Positions 42,262 to 50,870 are shown, counted from the stretch's first letter. The stretch is 53,325 bases of DNA from JBOFDK01 sp051646925 (GCA_051646925.1 JBOFDK010000073.1:1-53325); one strand, 5' to 3'. A program made the numbers and translations. Notes: a model not told the origin generated them from the letters alone.

Positions 42262-43656
42262 ATGCGAAAAAATGAAATAATCAAAACGATTTGTTTGAGT
42301 CTATTGATTTTTATGAGTATTATACAAACTACAGTGCTTTGGCTAGGAGAAATACCTGGTCAAAGTTTTTTTGAAGAAAAAACAGTAAAAACTAAAGTAA
42401 TAGAACCTGATAATATTTGGATGATTAAGCCAAATACAAGTAATGGAGGGGCACTAGGAGCGTTTGGATACCCTATTGACCCATCAGTCGACCAAACAAA
42501 AAGAGAGTTTGATAGACTAACATTACAACTTCAAAAAGTTATGCGATTGATAGATGCAAAACAAATAAAAGAAGTAGAAGATGTTTCCTGGGAAAAGTTA
42601 CTTGGAACACCTAGTGTTTGTTATGAATACGTACAAGGTTTTAGTTTTGGAGAAATAGGTGGTATTGAAAGTGGTTTGATGAATATGCAAAATATAGATA
42701 CTGTATTTTGGGTGATTGATTCGAAAAATACAAAAGGTGTTAAATTATATTTAGTAAGTACAGAAGATGATGTTATGTATGAAGTGAAAGTAGATGAAAC
42801 GGCTAAAGAAATAAATAAACTATACACATACTTTACATCGCCAGATAGATTAAGAGATATTAGAGCGTATCAACCAAGTGCTGTATCGAATGTAAAAGAC
42901 TATATAGAAGGCAACAAATTTTTATCTATAGCAGATAGTAATGCACCGCTAGAATATGAAGTTTTAACGTTACACAATCCTATAAATCTAATAACAGAAA
43001 ATGGAACGAAAGAACTAGAACGCCGTATAAACGGTTTTTTTGTAAATCCATTATTAAAAGACCTAGAGTATACAGAAGATGGCGGAGTAATGTTTACAGA
43101 AGAAATGAAATGTATGGTAAGTTATAGCCCGAGGGGAATAGTAGAGTACATTAATCTATCACCTAAAACAGGGGCGAAATCAACGACAAGGTTAAGTGCA
43201 TACGAACAAGCTAGCAAATTTTTAGAAAATACAGATGTGATTACAGATACGATGAAAGAAAAATTATTTTTATCAAAAATAAATGTAAAAAATAATGAAA
43301 CAGTGCTGTATTATGATTTAAAACATAACGGATATGCTGTAGAGATAGACTACGAACTAAAACGTGAGTTAGGTATGGATGCGTGGGCAGTAATCACAGT
43401 TCGAAACGACCAAGTTATGGAAGTAAAAGTTATGACATTAGAATTAGAACCTAAATATTTAGGCAAAAAGATTTATGAACAAACACTTATAACAGAATAT
43501 GTAGACCCAATAAATAAATGGTTTGGAGAATTAAAAGAAGATGGAAATAATACATCTAAGTTTGAAAATAGTAAAGCAATGTACTATATAAGAAGATTAA
43601 CAGGAAGTATTATGATGACACGAGGAGTGTTAATAAATGGTAGGTGGTACGAATAA
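42262..43656 (+). CDS. yycH: YycH-like regulator of WalK
   Basis: This 464-residue protein starts at ATG 42262 behind GTAGGA. It has one N-terminal membrane segment (about 9-30) and a large extracytoplasmic part. Identification rests on position behind walRK, length near that of known YycH, the single anchor, and the following YycI-like gene; sequence similarity within this family is low. In Bacillus, YycH and YycI bind the membrane segments of WalK and restrain it, while in Staphylococcus they activate it. Conserved-looking features include WMIKPNTSNGG near the N-terminus and a C-terminal region ending in RGVLINGRWYE. Confidence 0.8.
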   Translation: MRKNEIIKTICLSLLIFMSIIQTTVLWLGEIPGQSFFEEKTVKTKVIEPDNIWMIKPNTSNGGALGAFGYPIDPSVDQTKREFDRLTLQLQKVMRLIDAKQIKEVEDVSWEKLLGTPSVCYEYVQGFSFGEIGGIESGLMNMQNIDTVFWVIDSKNTKGVKLYLVSTEDDVMYEVKVDETAKEINKLYTYFTSPDRLRDIRAYQPSAVSNVKDYIEGNKFLSIADSNAPLEYEVLTLHNPINLITENGTKELERRINGFFVNPLLKDLEYTEDGGVMFTEEMKCMVSYSPRGIVEYINLSPKTGAKSTTRLSAYEQASKFLENTDVITDTMKEKLFLSKINVKNNETVLYYDLKHNGYAVEIDYELKRELGMDAWAVITVRNDQVMEVKVMTLELEPKYLGKKIYEQTLITEYVDPINKWFGELKEDGNNTSKFENSKAMYYIRRLTGSIMMTRGVLINGRWYE

Positions 43657-43676
43657 TTTATGGAGGGTGAAAAATT

Positions 43677-44546
43677 GTGAAATGGGGAAGAATATTAACA
43701 GCGCTAATTATTATATTTGTAATTTTAAATATAATGCTAGGTGTAGGTAATTACAAAAAAAATATTGAGTTGTATCGTGTTTCAGAAGAAAGGATAAAAA
43801 ACATCACAGGAATTTTAAATGACAAAGGTATTTTATTAGAATGTGAATTGCCAAGATATTTTAGGCCAATAGAAACAATTTGGCTAGAACCAGATGAAAT
43901 AGACACAACAACAAGAGACCATATAGTTAAAAATTTATTTGGAGACAACTACAAACAAGCAACTGTTTCAAAAAAAGTTTTAGGTGAACCGTATAAAGAG
44001 CCAGTGCTTATATATACACTAGAATCCGAAGAGATTCAGTTTATGGGAAGTAAGATAACGTATATAAATCATGGCATTGTAGATGATGGTACAACCTTTA
44101 AAAAAAATGAAGCGATGCGTATTGGAAATGCATTTATAAAGAAGATGGAGAAAAAAAAATATAAAAAAGAAAAAAATATTAAAAAAATAGGCGCAAAACA
44201 AGCTACACTGACATATTATGAGATATACAACAGATTACCAGTTTTTGACAGCTACGTAAAATTAGAAGTTACTCCTCATGGCGTAGCCTATGCAGAAGTA
44301 TACGGGGCGAGCATTTCAAATAAAATAGGGGTTAAAAAACCCCTTTATCCTATCGATTATGTACTTTTTGATATTGACACGCAACTGGATATTGCCCCAC
44401 CGTTTACACTTGAAGATATTCAGTTTGGCTATCGTATGAACCTAAACGAAGGGATACAAATTCTTGAAGAAGAAGCGTTTCCTGTCTTAAAAGTAGTTAT
44501 TAAAGGTTTAAATGAGCCAATATTTGTCGATGCTTATACAAAATAA
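43677..44546 (+). CDS. yycI: YycI-like regulator of WalK
   Basis: This 289-residue protein starts at GTG 43677 behind TGGAGGGTGA. It has one N-terminal membrane segment (about 6-24, ILTALIIIFVILNIMLGV) and an extracytoplasmic domain (about 35-289) rich in beta strands. In the known family it works with YycH on WalK. It lies 20 bases after yycH and belongs to the same transcript. A candidate promoter for murA follows. Position and topology are the main evidence. Confidence 0.82.
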   Translation: MKWGRILTALIIIFVILNIMLGVGNYKKNIELYRVSEERIKNITGILNDKGILLECELPRYFRPIETIWLEPDEIDTTTRDHIVKNLFGDNYKQATVSKKVLGEPYKEPVLIYTLESEEIQFMGSKITYINHGIVDDGTTFKKNEAMRIGNAFIKKMEKKKYKKEKNIKKIGAKQATLTYYEIYNRLPVFDSYVKLEVTPHGVAYAEVYGASISNKIGVKKPLYPIDYVLFDIDTQLDIAPPFTLEDIQFGYRMNLNEGIQILEEEAFPVLKVVIKGLNEPIFVDAYTK

Positions 44547-44569
44547 AACTTTTTATTTCATAGATTTAG

Positions 44570-44578
44570 TGATATAAT
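44570..44578 (+). promoter_or_regulatory. Putative extended -10 promoter for murA
   Basis: TGA followed by TATAAT, a perfect -10 with the extended TG. The -35 (TTTTTA near 44550) is weak. Confidence 0.55.
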
Positions 44579-44692
44579 CTAAAATGACTTATTACGCAAT
44601 TAACTCGATGAATTAAGACGAAGTTTTGTATAAATCACGAATTAGCGAAATCATAACAATAGAGTACAAATACAAATTAAGAGGTGTTTAGT

Positions 44693-45949
44693 TTGAGCAA
44701 GCTAAGTATAAGAGGTGGAAACCGCCTCAATGGAGACGTAGTAATCAGTGGTGCAAAAAATGCAGCAGTAGCTCTTTTGCCAGCATCACTTTTAGTAGAT
44801 GGTATATGTGAAATTGAAAATTTACCCTATATAAATGATGTTATTTTACTAACAGACGCTATGCGTTCACTAGGTGCTTTAACAGAGTTTCAAGACCAGC
44901 ATACAGTTAAAATTGATGCACAAAGGCTCTTGAGTCATGAAGCAACTGAAGATAGTATTGGTAAAATGCGTGCGTCATATTATCTTATAGGGGCATTACT
45001 TGGACGATTTGGCAAAGCAAAAGTTGCTATGCCAGGTGGTTGTAACTTTGGTAAGCGTCCGATTGACCAGCATATCAAAGGATTTGAAGCGTTAGGAGCA
45101 ACAGTAACACTTCAAGAAGATACAATTTATGTAGAAGCAGAGAGACTAATAGGAACGCAAATCTACTTAGACGTTGTAAGTGTTGGAGCAACTATCAACC
45201 TTATGCTTGCAGCAGTATTAGCAGAAGGCACAACTATATTAGAAAACTCAGCAAAAGAACCACATGTTGTAGACGTTGCAAATTTCCTAAACCACATGGG
45301 AGCAAATATCAAAGGTGCGGGTACTGATGTTATTCGTATCAAAGGTGTTGAAAAACTAGGTGGCGGAAAATACTCAACAATTCCAGACCAAATCGAAGCA
45401 GGAACATATATGATTGCTGCAGCGATAACAGGCGGAGATGTTTTTGTTCGCAACATTACACCAGAGCATATGGAATCTGTGTCGCATAAACTTCAAGAGA
45501 TGGGTGTAAAAATCGAGGAAGGTGATGATTACTTACACGTTGTAGCTGATGAACCACTTATGGCAACAAACGTAAAAACATTACCACATCCAGGATTCCC
45601 GACAGACTTACAACCACAGATGACAGTTTTACTTAGTGTTGCTTGTGGAAAAAGCACGATTGTTGAAAGTATTTTTGATAACCGTTTCCAATATGTTAAC
45701 CAAATTGTTGGAGCAGGTGCGGATATTGAAGTACAAGGTAACAAAGCAATTATTAATGGTGTGAAAGAAGTACACGCAAAAGATTTGATTGCAACAGACT
45801 TAAGAGCAGGCGCTGCGATGGTTCTGCTTGGACTGAAAGCAACAGATGGCGAAACAATCATTCACGATATCAAATACATTGATAGAGGTTACGAAACAAT
45901 CGAAAAGAAATTAACACAGCTAGGCGCAGATATTAAGCGTATTGACTAG
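44693..45949 (+). CDS. murA: UDP-N-acetylglucosamine 1-carboxyvinyltransferase
   Basis: This 418-residue enzyme starts at TTG 44693, seven bases after AAGAGGTG; the earlier GTG at 44684 lies within that ribosome site. MurA transfers enolpyruvate from phosphoenolpyruvate to UDP-GlcNAc, the first committed step of peptidoglycan synthesis in the cytoplasm. The catalytic cysteine is near residue 117 in PGGCNFGKRPIDQH, so the fosfomycin target residue is present. SGAKNAAVALLPASLL near the N-terminus and TDLQPQMTVLLSVA further on are typical. The length is standard. It lies behind the wal locus with its own promoter-like element and a strong terminator. Firmicutes often carry two murA copies; which one this is cannot be told. 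Confidence 0.95.
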   Translation: MSKLSIRGGNRLNGDVVISGAKNAAVALLPASLLVDGICEIENLPYINDVILLTDAMRSLGALTEFQDQHTVKIDAQRLLSHEATEDSIGKMRASYYLIGALLGRFGKAKVAMPGGCNFGKRPIDQHIKGFEALGATVTLQEDTIYVEAERLIGTQIYLDVVSVGATINLMLAAVLAEGTTILENSAKEPHVVDVANFLNHMGANIKGAGTDVIRIKGVEKLGGGKYSTIPDQIEAGTYMIAAAITGGDVFVRNITPEHMESVSHKLQEMGVKIEEGDDYLHVVADEPLMATNVKTLPHPGFPTDLQPQMTVLLSVACGKSTIVESIFDNRFQYVNQIVGAGADIEVQGNKAIINGVKEVHAKDLIATDLRAGAAMVLLGLKATDGETIIHDIKYIDRGYETIEKKLTQLGADIKRID

Positions 45950-45952
45950 TAT

Positions 45953-45989
45953 AAAAGACAATCTCACGTGTGAGATTGTCTTTTATTTT
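45953..45989 (+). terminator. Intrinsic terminator after murA
   Basis: A 15-bp perfect inverted repeat (45953-45967 and 45970-45984) is followed by TTT-rich sequence. Confidence 0.92.
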
Positions 45990-46008
45990 GGATAAATAGG
46001 GGGAATTT

Positions 46009-46449
46009 ATGAAAATATTTATAGATGCAGATGCTTGTCCAGTAGTTGACATTATAATGAAAGTTGCAAAAGAATATAAAATACCAGTTACGATAGTATG
46101 TGATACAGCACATTTTGTTGAACGAACAAATGCAGAAACGATAGTTGTGCAAAAAGGTATTGATGCAGTTGATTTTGTAATTACAAACAAAGTATCAAAA
46201 GGAGATATAGTTGTAACACAAGATTATGGATTAGCAGCAATGATTTTAGCAAAGCGGGGCTATCCAATCAATCAAAACGGTTTATTATACACTGAAAATA
46301 ATATCGAACAACTACTATTTAGAAGACATGTTGCACAAGTAGTAAGAAAAAAAGGCGGAAGAACTAAAGGTCCTAGAAAAAGAACAAACGAAGATAATGA
46401 TAATTTTGAGCGAGAATTTAAAAATATTTGTAAAAAATTAATAAAATAG
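46009..46449 (+). CDS. YaiI/YqxD family (DUF188) protein
   Basis: This 146-residue soluble protein starts at ATG 46009 after AGGGGGAA. It shows the complete DUF188 pattern: MKIFIDADACPV at the start, VCDTAHF, a GIDAVDFVITNKVSKGDIVVTQDYGLAAM block, and a C-terminal RTKGPRKRT stretch. The fold is PIN-like with aspartates D7 and D9 and the later QDYGLA, which suggests metal-dependent nuclease ancestry, but no activity is established for the family. It stands between the murA terminator and an unknown gene. Confidence 0.9.
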   Translation: MKIFIDADACPVVDIIMKVAKEYKIPVTIVCDTAHFVERTNAETIVVQKGIDAVDFVITNKVSKGDIVVTQDYGLAAMILAKRGYPINQNGLLYTENNIEQLLFRRHVAQVVRKKGGRTKGPRKRTNEDNDNFEREFKNICKKLIK

Positions 46450-46460
46450 ATTAACAAATT

Positions 46461-46519
46461 AGAGGGCTTTAGCATATATATATAAGATACTTTAACTATG
46501 CTAGAAAAGGAGACCTCTA
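46461..46519 (+). promoter_or_regulatory. Possible leader hairpin around a ribosome site
   Basis: AGAGG (46461-46465) can pair with CCTCT (46514-46518), and TAGCAT (46470-46475) with ATGCTA (46498-46503). The AAAAGGAG ribosome site (46505-46512) lies in the right arm. It could limit translation of the next gene. Confidence 0.35.
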
Positions 46520-46521
46520 TA

Positions 46522-46980
46522 ATGAAAAATTATGAGAATAAAGATAATAAAAAAATAAATGAAAAAGAGTTTCGAAAAATGTTTTTCAAAAAAGAATATA
46601 GAATGCAAATTGAAGAAATAGATGATGTATTTATTATTGGTTTTATAAGTGATATACGGCCTAATTCTCAAATTATTAGAGAAGGCTTAAAAGTAATGAA
46701 TGAAATTAATAATAAAATTAAATATACGATAGTAAACGGCAATAATAATGAATTACTAAAAAGCATAGTACTAGAATCAGATGAGTTACTAGAGCCGGTA
46801 ATAGTTTGTTATAATGCAAAAAAAGAAAAAACAGGAGTACTAGAACAGTATCCTGTATGTTTCAAAAACCGTATTAAACGTTTGGATGATGAAGATAAAG
46901 AAGAATTATATATGCGTTACAATAACGGTAATTATAGCAATGATATTGTAGGTGGACTTATAGCGTTTATGAAACAATAA
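46522..46980 (+). CDS. Hypothetical protein
   Basis: ATG 46522 is chosen because AAAAGGAG ends 10 bases before it; an earlier in-frame start at 46498 lies upstream of that site. The 152-residue protein is highly charged and has no signal peptide or membrane segment. The middle (about 40-75) has alternating hydrophobic strands (VFIIGFISDI) followed by a helix (REGLKVMNEINNKI), suggesting a small alpha/beta fold. I recognise no family. It ends 11 bases before the convergent TraX-like gene with no visible terminator between them. Confidence 0.6.
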   Translation: MKNYENKDNKKINEKEFRKMFFKKEYRMQIEEIDDVFIIGFISDIRPNSQIIREGLKVMNEINNKIKYTIVNGNNNELLKSIVLESDELLEPVIVCYNAKKEKTGVLEQYPVCFKNRIKRLDDEDKEELYMRYNNGNYSNDIVGGLIAFMKQ

Positions 46981-46991
46981 ATACTATACAT

Positions 46992-47714
46992 CTAAAATAT
47001 ATAAGCTAAAATTCCTAAAATAAACATGTGTAATGGGTAGAAATAATAGAAAAAAGAAGAACTAAGTATTTCTTTTTTATCATCAATATTATATATAAGA
47101 ACAATACTAAGCAGAGCTGGCAATCGAGCAGAAACAAGATAGTCTAAACCTAGTGGGGCAGATACAAAACAAGTCAACACAAAAAGTGTGAGGAATGTTT
47201 TTGTAATGCTCCATTTTTGTTGTATTGAAAGATAAAAAAAGATAACCATTAATAAACCATACATACCATAATCTCCAAAAGAGACTAAAATTAAACATAT
47301 AAAAGTTAGTACGATATACGGAAAAGTTGAAAAAATACTAGAAGTTGATGATATAATTTCTTTGCATTTTTGAAAACTATACAAAATTCCAAGTGAGCAT
47401 AAAAAAGTAAGACCTATATTTCCAAAATACAATAGACATAAACCATTTGTTTCAGATACCATAGAGAAGAAAGAATCAGTATATACAAGAAGTGTAAAAG
47501 GTATTTGAGCCATAAGTGTCATTATAGCTATACGTTTCGCATATCGTTTTATATCGCGTGTATAGTAAAAACCACAAGCAATTTTATACGCGAAAATAGG
47601 CATAGCTAATCTACCTAGCAATCTAAAAATAAAATATAATAGTGACGCTGAATCAAAAAAAGCTAATGCAAAATGATCCATAAACATAAGTATTGCAGCT
47701 ATTAATTTAAGCAT
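46992..47714 (-). CDS. TraX-like multi-pass membrane protein
   Basis: This 240-residue protein starts at ATG 47714 behind AGGAGAAT. It has about seven to eight hydrophobic segments. The N-terminus MLKLIAAILMFMDHFALAFF, with its Lys and Met-Asp-His, is the hallmark of the TraX family; RLLGRLAMPIFAYKIACGFYYT follows. F-plasmid TraX N-acetylates pilin, but chromosomal Firmicute members have no known substrate and resemble membrane acyltransferases. No conjugation genes are nearby, so a cell-surface modification role is more likely here (inference). Confidence 0.85.
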   Translation of the reverse strand: MLKLIAAILMFMDHFALAFFDSASLLYFIFRLLGRLAMPIFAYKIACGFYYTRDIKRYAKRIAIMTLMAQIPFTLLVYTDSFFSMVSETNGLCLLYFGNIGLTFLCSLGILYSFQKCKEIISSTSSIFSTFPYIVLTFICLILVSFGDYGMYGLLMVIFFYLSIQQKWSITKTFLTLFVLTCFVSAPLGLDYLVSARLPALLSIVLIYNIDDKKEILSSSFFYYFYPLHMFILGILAYIF

Positions 47715-47812
47715 TATAATTCTCCTTTGTAAAAGTATATTAACATTAGAATAGCATGAAATAATAATAAGTTCAAAAAAACTACATGAAAAATTGAAGA
47801 TAGTGTAAAATA

Positions 47813-47932
47813 GATAATAGATAAAGCAAAGAGTATTATGTGGATAATAGATAAAGTAAAGAGCATTATGTGGATAATGGATAAAAGTAAAGAGTGTTAT
47901 GTGGATAAAAAATAAAATAAAGAGGTTTATTA
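47813..47932 (+). repeat. 30-bp tandem repeat, four degenerate copies
   Basis: Units begin at 47813, 47843, 47873 and 47904 with pattern GATAATnGATAAA...AGAGnnTTATGTG. The first two differ at two positions. They fill the gap before the chromate-transporter genes. Confidence 0.88.
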
Positions 47933-47960
47933 AGATAAAATAATTATAAGAGGTGGATAT

Positions 47961-48497
47961 ATGTTAGGTGAATTGTTTTGGATTTTTGCTAAAATGGGAG
48001 CATTTACGTTTGGGGGCGGATACGCCATGCTACCTATTATTCAAAAAGAAATTGTAGAAAATAGGCAGTGGGCAACAAACGAAGAAGTTATGGATTACTA
48101 TGCTATTGGACAAGTAACACCAGGAATTATAGCTATAAATACAGCAACATTTATAGGGTACAAGCTAAAAGGCATTAAAGGTGCATTAGCAGCGACAGCA
48201 GGGATGGTATTTCCATCTATCGTAATTATTACGATAATAGCAATGTTTTTTAATCATTTTGCAGAGTACGAAATAGTGCAACACGCTTTTAGTGGTATAA
48301 GGATAGTCGTAATTGCATTAATTGTTCAAACGGTATATCAGATGGCTCAAAAAGCAGTTAAAGATGGATTGACATTTTTTATTTTTTGCGTTGGATTTGT
48401 ATTACTTATCACATTGCCAATATCACCTATGTGGCTTGTAGCAGTGGCAGCTATGATAGGTATGCTAAATGGGCGTAGAAAGAAAGAGGTGAAATAA
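47961..48497 (+). CDS. Chromate transporter, short-chain ChrA subunit 1
   Basis: This 178-residue membrane protein starts at ATG 47961 behind AAGAGGTGG. It belongs to the CHR family and shows FGGGYAMLP near the N-terminus, QVTPGIIAINTATFIGYK, and about five to six hydrophobic segments. Short CHR proteins occur as adjacent pairs that together equal one long ChrA. Some members export chromate; many are of unknown substrate. Its stop overlaps the start of the second subunit by one base, so translation is coupled. Confidence 0.88.
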   Translation: MLGELFWIFAKMGAFTFGGGYAMLPIIQKEIVENRQWATNEEVMDYYAIGQVTPGIIAINTATFIGYKLKGIKGALAATAGMVFPSIVIITIIAMFFNHFAEYEIVQHAFSGIRIVVIALIVQTVYQMAQKAVKDGLTFFIFCVGFVLLITLPISPMWLVAVAAMIGMLNGRRKKEVK

Positions 48498-49033
48498 TGC
48501 CTAATATATTACTTTTATTTTTTGAATTTTTTCGAATTGGACTTTTTTCAGTTGGTGGAGGATTAGCAACAATTCCTTTTTTGCAACAACTTGTTAGTGA
48601 GTACACTTGGATAACAAATGAAGGACTTTTAAATATTATAGCTGTTGCAGAATCAACACCAGGACCTATAGGGATAAATGCAGCAACATACGTTGGATTT
48701 GATGCAAATGGTTTACTTGGAAGTATTATGGCAGTATTAGGATTAGTAACACCATCACTTATAATTATTATAGTAGTAGCGCATTATTTTAACAAAGTTA
48801 AAGAATCAAAAATTGTTCAAGATGCATTTTTTTGTATTAGACCAATGGTAGCAGGACTTATAGGTGCAGCAGGTATGGAAGTTGCAAAAGTTAGTTTATT
48901 TACAGGTGCAGAATTCAATCAAAAAGCATGGGCAGTACTTGCTATTATGATTATTTTAATTAATAATTGGGAGCGGCATCCGGTGACATATATTATTATA
49001 GGAGCTATAGTTGGGGTGTTATTTAAAATGTAA
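48497..49033 (+). CDS. Chromate transporter, short-chain ChrA subunit 2
   Basis: This 178-residue protein starts at ATG 48497, overlapping the previous stop in TAATG. It has the second-half CHR pattern: FSVGGGLATIPFLQQ, ESTPGPIGINAATYVGF, and a GLIGAAGMEVAKV segment. It would form a heterodimer with the preceding protein. The physiological substrate cannot be read from the sequence. The pair is preceded and followed by short tandem-repeat DNA. Confidence 0.88.
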   Translation: MPNILLLFFEFFRIGLFSVGGGLATIPFLQQLVSEYTWITNEGLLNIIAVAESTPGPIGINAATYVGFDANGLLGSIMAVLGLVTPSLIIIIVVAHYFNKVKESKIVQDAFFCIRPMVAGLIGAAGMEVAKVSLFTGAEFNQKAWAVLAIMIILINNWERHPVTYIIIGAIVGVLFKM

Positions 49034-49045
49034 TTAATAGAGATT

Positions 49046-49105
49046 GATATAATAGAGGCTGATGTAATAAAGCTTATTATAATAAAAGGTAGTATAATGA
49101 AGCGG
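49046..49105 (+). repeat. Degenerate 15-bp tandem repeat, four copies
   Basis: Units beginning at 49046, 49061, 49076 and 49091 share an ATnTAATnnAG-like core. They lie between the ChrA pair and the DUF1294 gene and hold no recognisable gene. Confidence 0.55.
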
Positions 49106-49171
49106 AATATGATAATCTATAATGCGATAATATAAACAAATAAAGTGTATGATTTAAGAGAGGGCATTTAG

Positions 49172-49441
49172 ATGAAATATGTAGTAACTTACTTCGTGGT
49201 TATTAATATACTTGCTTTTTGGAGTATGTATAGTGATAAGCAGAGGGCAATAAAAAAATTGTATCGTATTCCAGAAAAGACATTGTTCATGTTTGCAATA
49301 TTAGGGGGAAGTTTAGGGAGTATAGCAGGGATGAATGAATTTCGTCATAAGACAAAACATTGGTATTTCAAATTTGGTTTACCACTAATTTTAATTATTC
49401 AAATACTATTAGTCGTATTAGTTTTTAAAATATTCAACTAA
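49172..49441 (+). CDS. DUF1294 small membrane protein
   Basis: This 89-residue protein starts at ATG 49172 behind GAGAGGGC. It has three hydrophobic segments (about 3-20, 37-55 and 68-88). The central DUF1294 signature is complete: SDKQRAIKKLYRIPEKTLF, then GGSLGSIAGM and FRHKTKH. The function is unknown in the family. A terminator follows within 20 bases. Confidence 0.88.
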   Translation: MKYVVTYFVVINILAFWSMYSDKQRAIKKLYRIPEKTLFMFAILGGSLGSIAGMNEFRHKTKHWYFKFGLPLILIIQILLVVLVFKIFN

Positions 49442-49457
49442 AAATATATAAACAAAA

Positions 49458-49490
49458 AAACTATTGCTTATGCAATAGTTTTTTTTTGTT
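49458..49490. terminator. Bidirectional terminator between DUF1294 and uspA
   Basis: AAACTATTGC (49458-49467) and GCAATAGTTT (49472-49481) form a hairpin with an A run before and a T run after, between converging genes. Confidence 0.9.
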
Positions 49491-49928
49491 TTAGTTGTGA
49501 AATACTTGAACAGGTATATTTGCTTTTTTAGAAAGTTTATCTGCTTTTGATTTTGAAAGAAAATGTGCAGAATGAGTAGCAGGAGGACCTTGAACAACGA
49601 TAAGGTCGGCTTGTTTTTGAGTAGCTACATCTATAATAGTATCTGTTGTAGCTCCAATTAGGCATACTGTTTCATGTGGAAAATCTTCTAAAATAGTATC
49701 AATTTGGCGTCTAAGGCTATCGTGAGCAATATTTATATTATCCATATCAACAGATGCTATTGAATATAACATACTTGGGTAAGTATAGTAGTTTGCTAGA
49801 GACAAAGGGCTAGTAATGTATAAAATGATTAAATCAGCATTATGTTCACAAGCAAGGTCACGAGTATAGTTCAGAAACTCTGAATCTATAGCGTTTGTAA
49901 TAGGTACAAGAATTTTAGTAATAGCCAT
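49491..49928 (-). CDS. Universal stress protein (UspA family)
   Basis: This 145-residue soluble protein starts at ATG 49928 behind AAAGGAGA. It is a single UspA domain: ITKILVPITNAIDSE at the N-terminus, ADLIILYI, and a C-terminal ADLIVVQGPPATHSAHFLSKSKADKLSKKANIPVQVF. The final nucleotide-binding motif usually reads GxxGxxxxxxGS; here it is changed to GPPATHSAHFLSKS, so ATP binding may be weak. The role is presumably stress survival, based on the family. Confidence 0.87.
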   Translation of the reverse strand: MAITKILVPITNAIDSEFLNYTRDLACEHNADLIILYITSPLSLANYYTYPSMLYSIASVDMDNINIAHDSLRRQIDTILEDFPHETVCLIGATTDTIIDVATQKQADLIVVQGPPATHSAHFLSKSKADKLSKKANIPVQVFHN

Positions 49929-50059
49929 AAAATGTTCTCCTTTAGGATATGATACTATGATTTTATTTGAATATATAAATATTCGAGCCGTATTTCAAAC
50001 TATTGATAGTTTATTATATGAAAGATTAATAAAAAAAATACAATAAATTAGATATAAAA

Positions 50060-50104
50060 AAAACACGAGAAAAGGATTATTTCACCTTTTCTCGTGTTTT
50101 TTTA
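50060..50104. terminator. Strong terminator after the cysteine-rich gene
   Basis: A 16-bp perfect inverted repeat (50060-50075 and 50085-50100) is flanked by A and T runs. It lies just beyond the end of the minus-strand gene at 50112. Confidence 0.92.
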
Positions 50105-50111
50105 AAAAAGA

Positions 50112-50870
50112 TTATTGGCAACGGCCCCATGTTGTAGAGTTAACACCTGTATCTACACAATGATGTTTGTGAGAATGAGAATGGTCACATGGACAGCAGC
50201 AATGACCTGGATGAGGTCTGTGTCCTTCTAAATGTGGGAAAATTGGTAAAGTTGTAGGAAAATGTTCCTCAGTTGAACGAAGTTCAACTTTACCACGAGC
50301 TTCAACACCAGCACGAGGTTGAACTTGACTACCGTATAATTCTTTGTAAGCATTGATAATGTTATTAACAGCATAACCAATTTCAGTTGTTAAATCAGAA
50401 GCTACATCTTTAGCAACTTTTTTAACAGCTTTTTTACAATGTGCGATAGTTTTTTCATCAGCATCGATGAATGCGTTGTTAACACAAGTGCTATTGTATC
50501 TTTTTTGCATGTCATCAAGTTCAGCAAATACGCCAGTAGCGATATTATTAATCATGCAAAGAGCTACGCTTTTTTCGTAGAAAGCACATGGAGATGGTGG
50601 GAATGGTGGTGTTGGTGGTGTTGGTGGGCAACAACATTCACAACAACAGCAATTACAGCAACATTCGCACTCATAACCTCTTGGCTCAGGACGACGTGGA
50701 GATGGTGGGCAAGCACAGTTACATTTATTTAAGTACCCATACCCAGCACAGTTATAGATGTTTACATGTTTATTAGGTTCACATTTACTACAGCTAGAAC
50801 CGCAGTTACATCCACAGTTACATCCACATTCATAAGAATTATTTGTTGGTTTTTTACAATTACAAGACAT
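50112..50870 (-). CDS. Cysteine-rich protein, possible spore or surface structural protein
   Basis: This 252-residue protein starts at ATG 50870 behind AAGGAGGA. By my count it has about 34 cysteines. The N-terminal third (about 1-95) carries CGCNCGCNC and CCCNCCCCECCC clusters and a proline-rich PPTPPTPPFPP stretch. The middle (about 98-170) is a normal helical domain (ALCMINNIATGVFAELDDMQ, AVKKVAKDVASDLTTEIGYAVNNIINAY). The C-terminus is rich in His and Cys (HPGHCCCPCDHSHSHKHHC). It has no signal peptide. Dense Cys and His suggest cross-linking or metal binding, as in coat-type proteins, but no named family is recognised. It has its own terminator. Confidence 0.75.
   Translation of the reverse strand: MSCNCKKPTNNSYECGCNCGCNCGSSCSKCEPNKHVNIYNCAGYGYLNKCNCACPPSPRRPEPRGYECECCCNCCCCECCCPPTPPTPPFPPSPCAFYEKSVALCMINNIATGVFAELDDMQKRYNSTCVNNAFIDADEKTIAHCKKAVKKVAKDVASDLTTEIGYAVNNIINAYKELYGSQVQPRAGVEARGKVELRSTEEHFPTTLPIFPHLEGHRPHPGHCCCPCDHSHSHKHHCVDTGVNSTTWGRCQ

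Noticed and set aside
44684..44692. GTG start for murA
   Set aside because: The GTG is part of the AAGAGGTG ribosome site; TTG 44693 has correct spacing and gives the usual MurA length.
46992..47714. TraX as a sign of an integrated conjugative element
   Set aside because: No relaxase, pilus, integrase or attachment site is nearby, and TraX-like proteins are common on Firmicute chromosomes.
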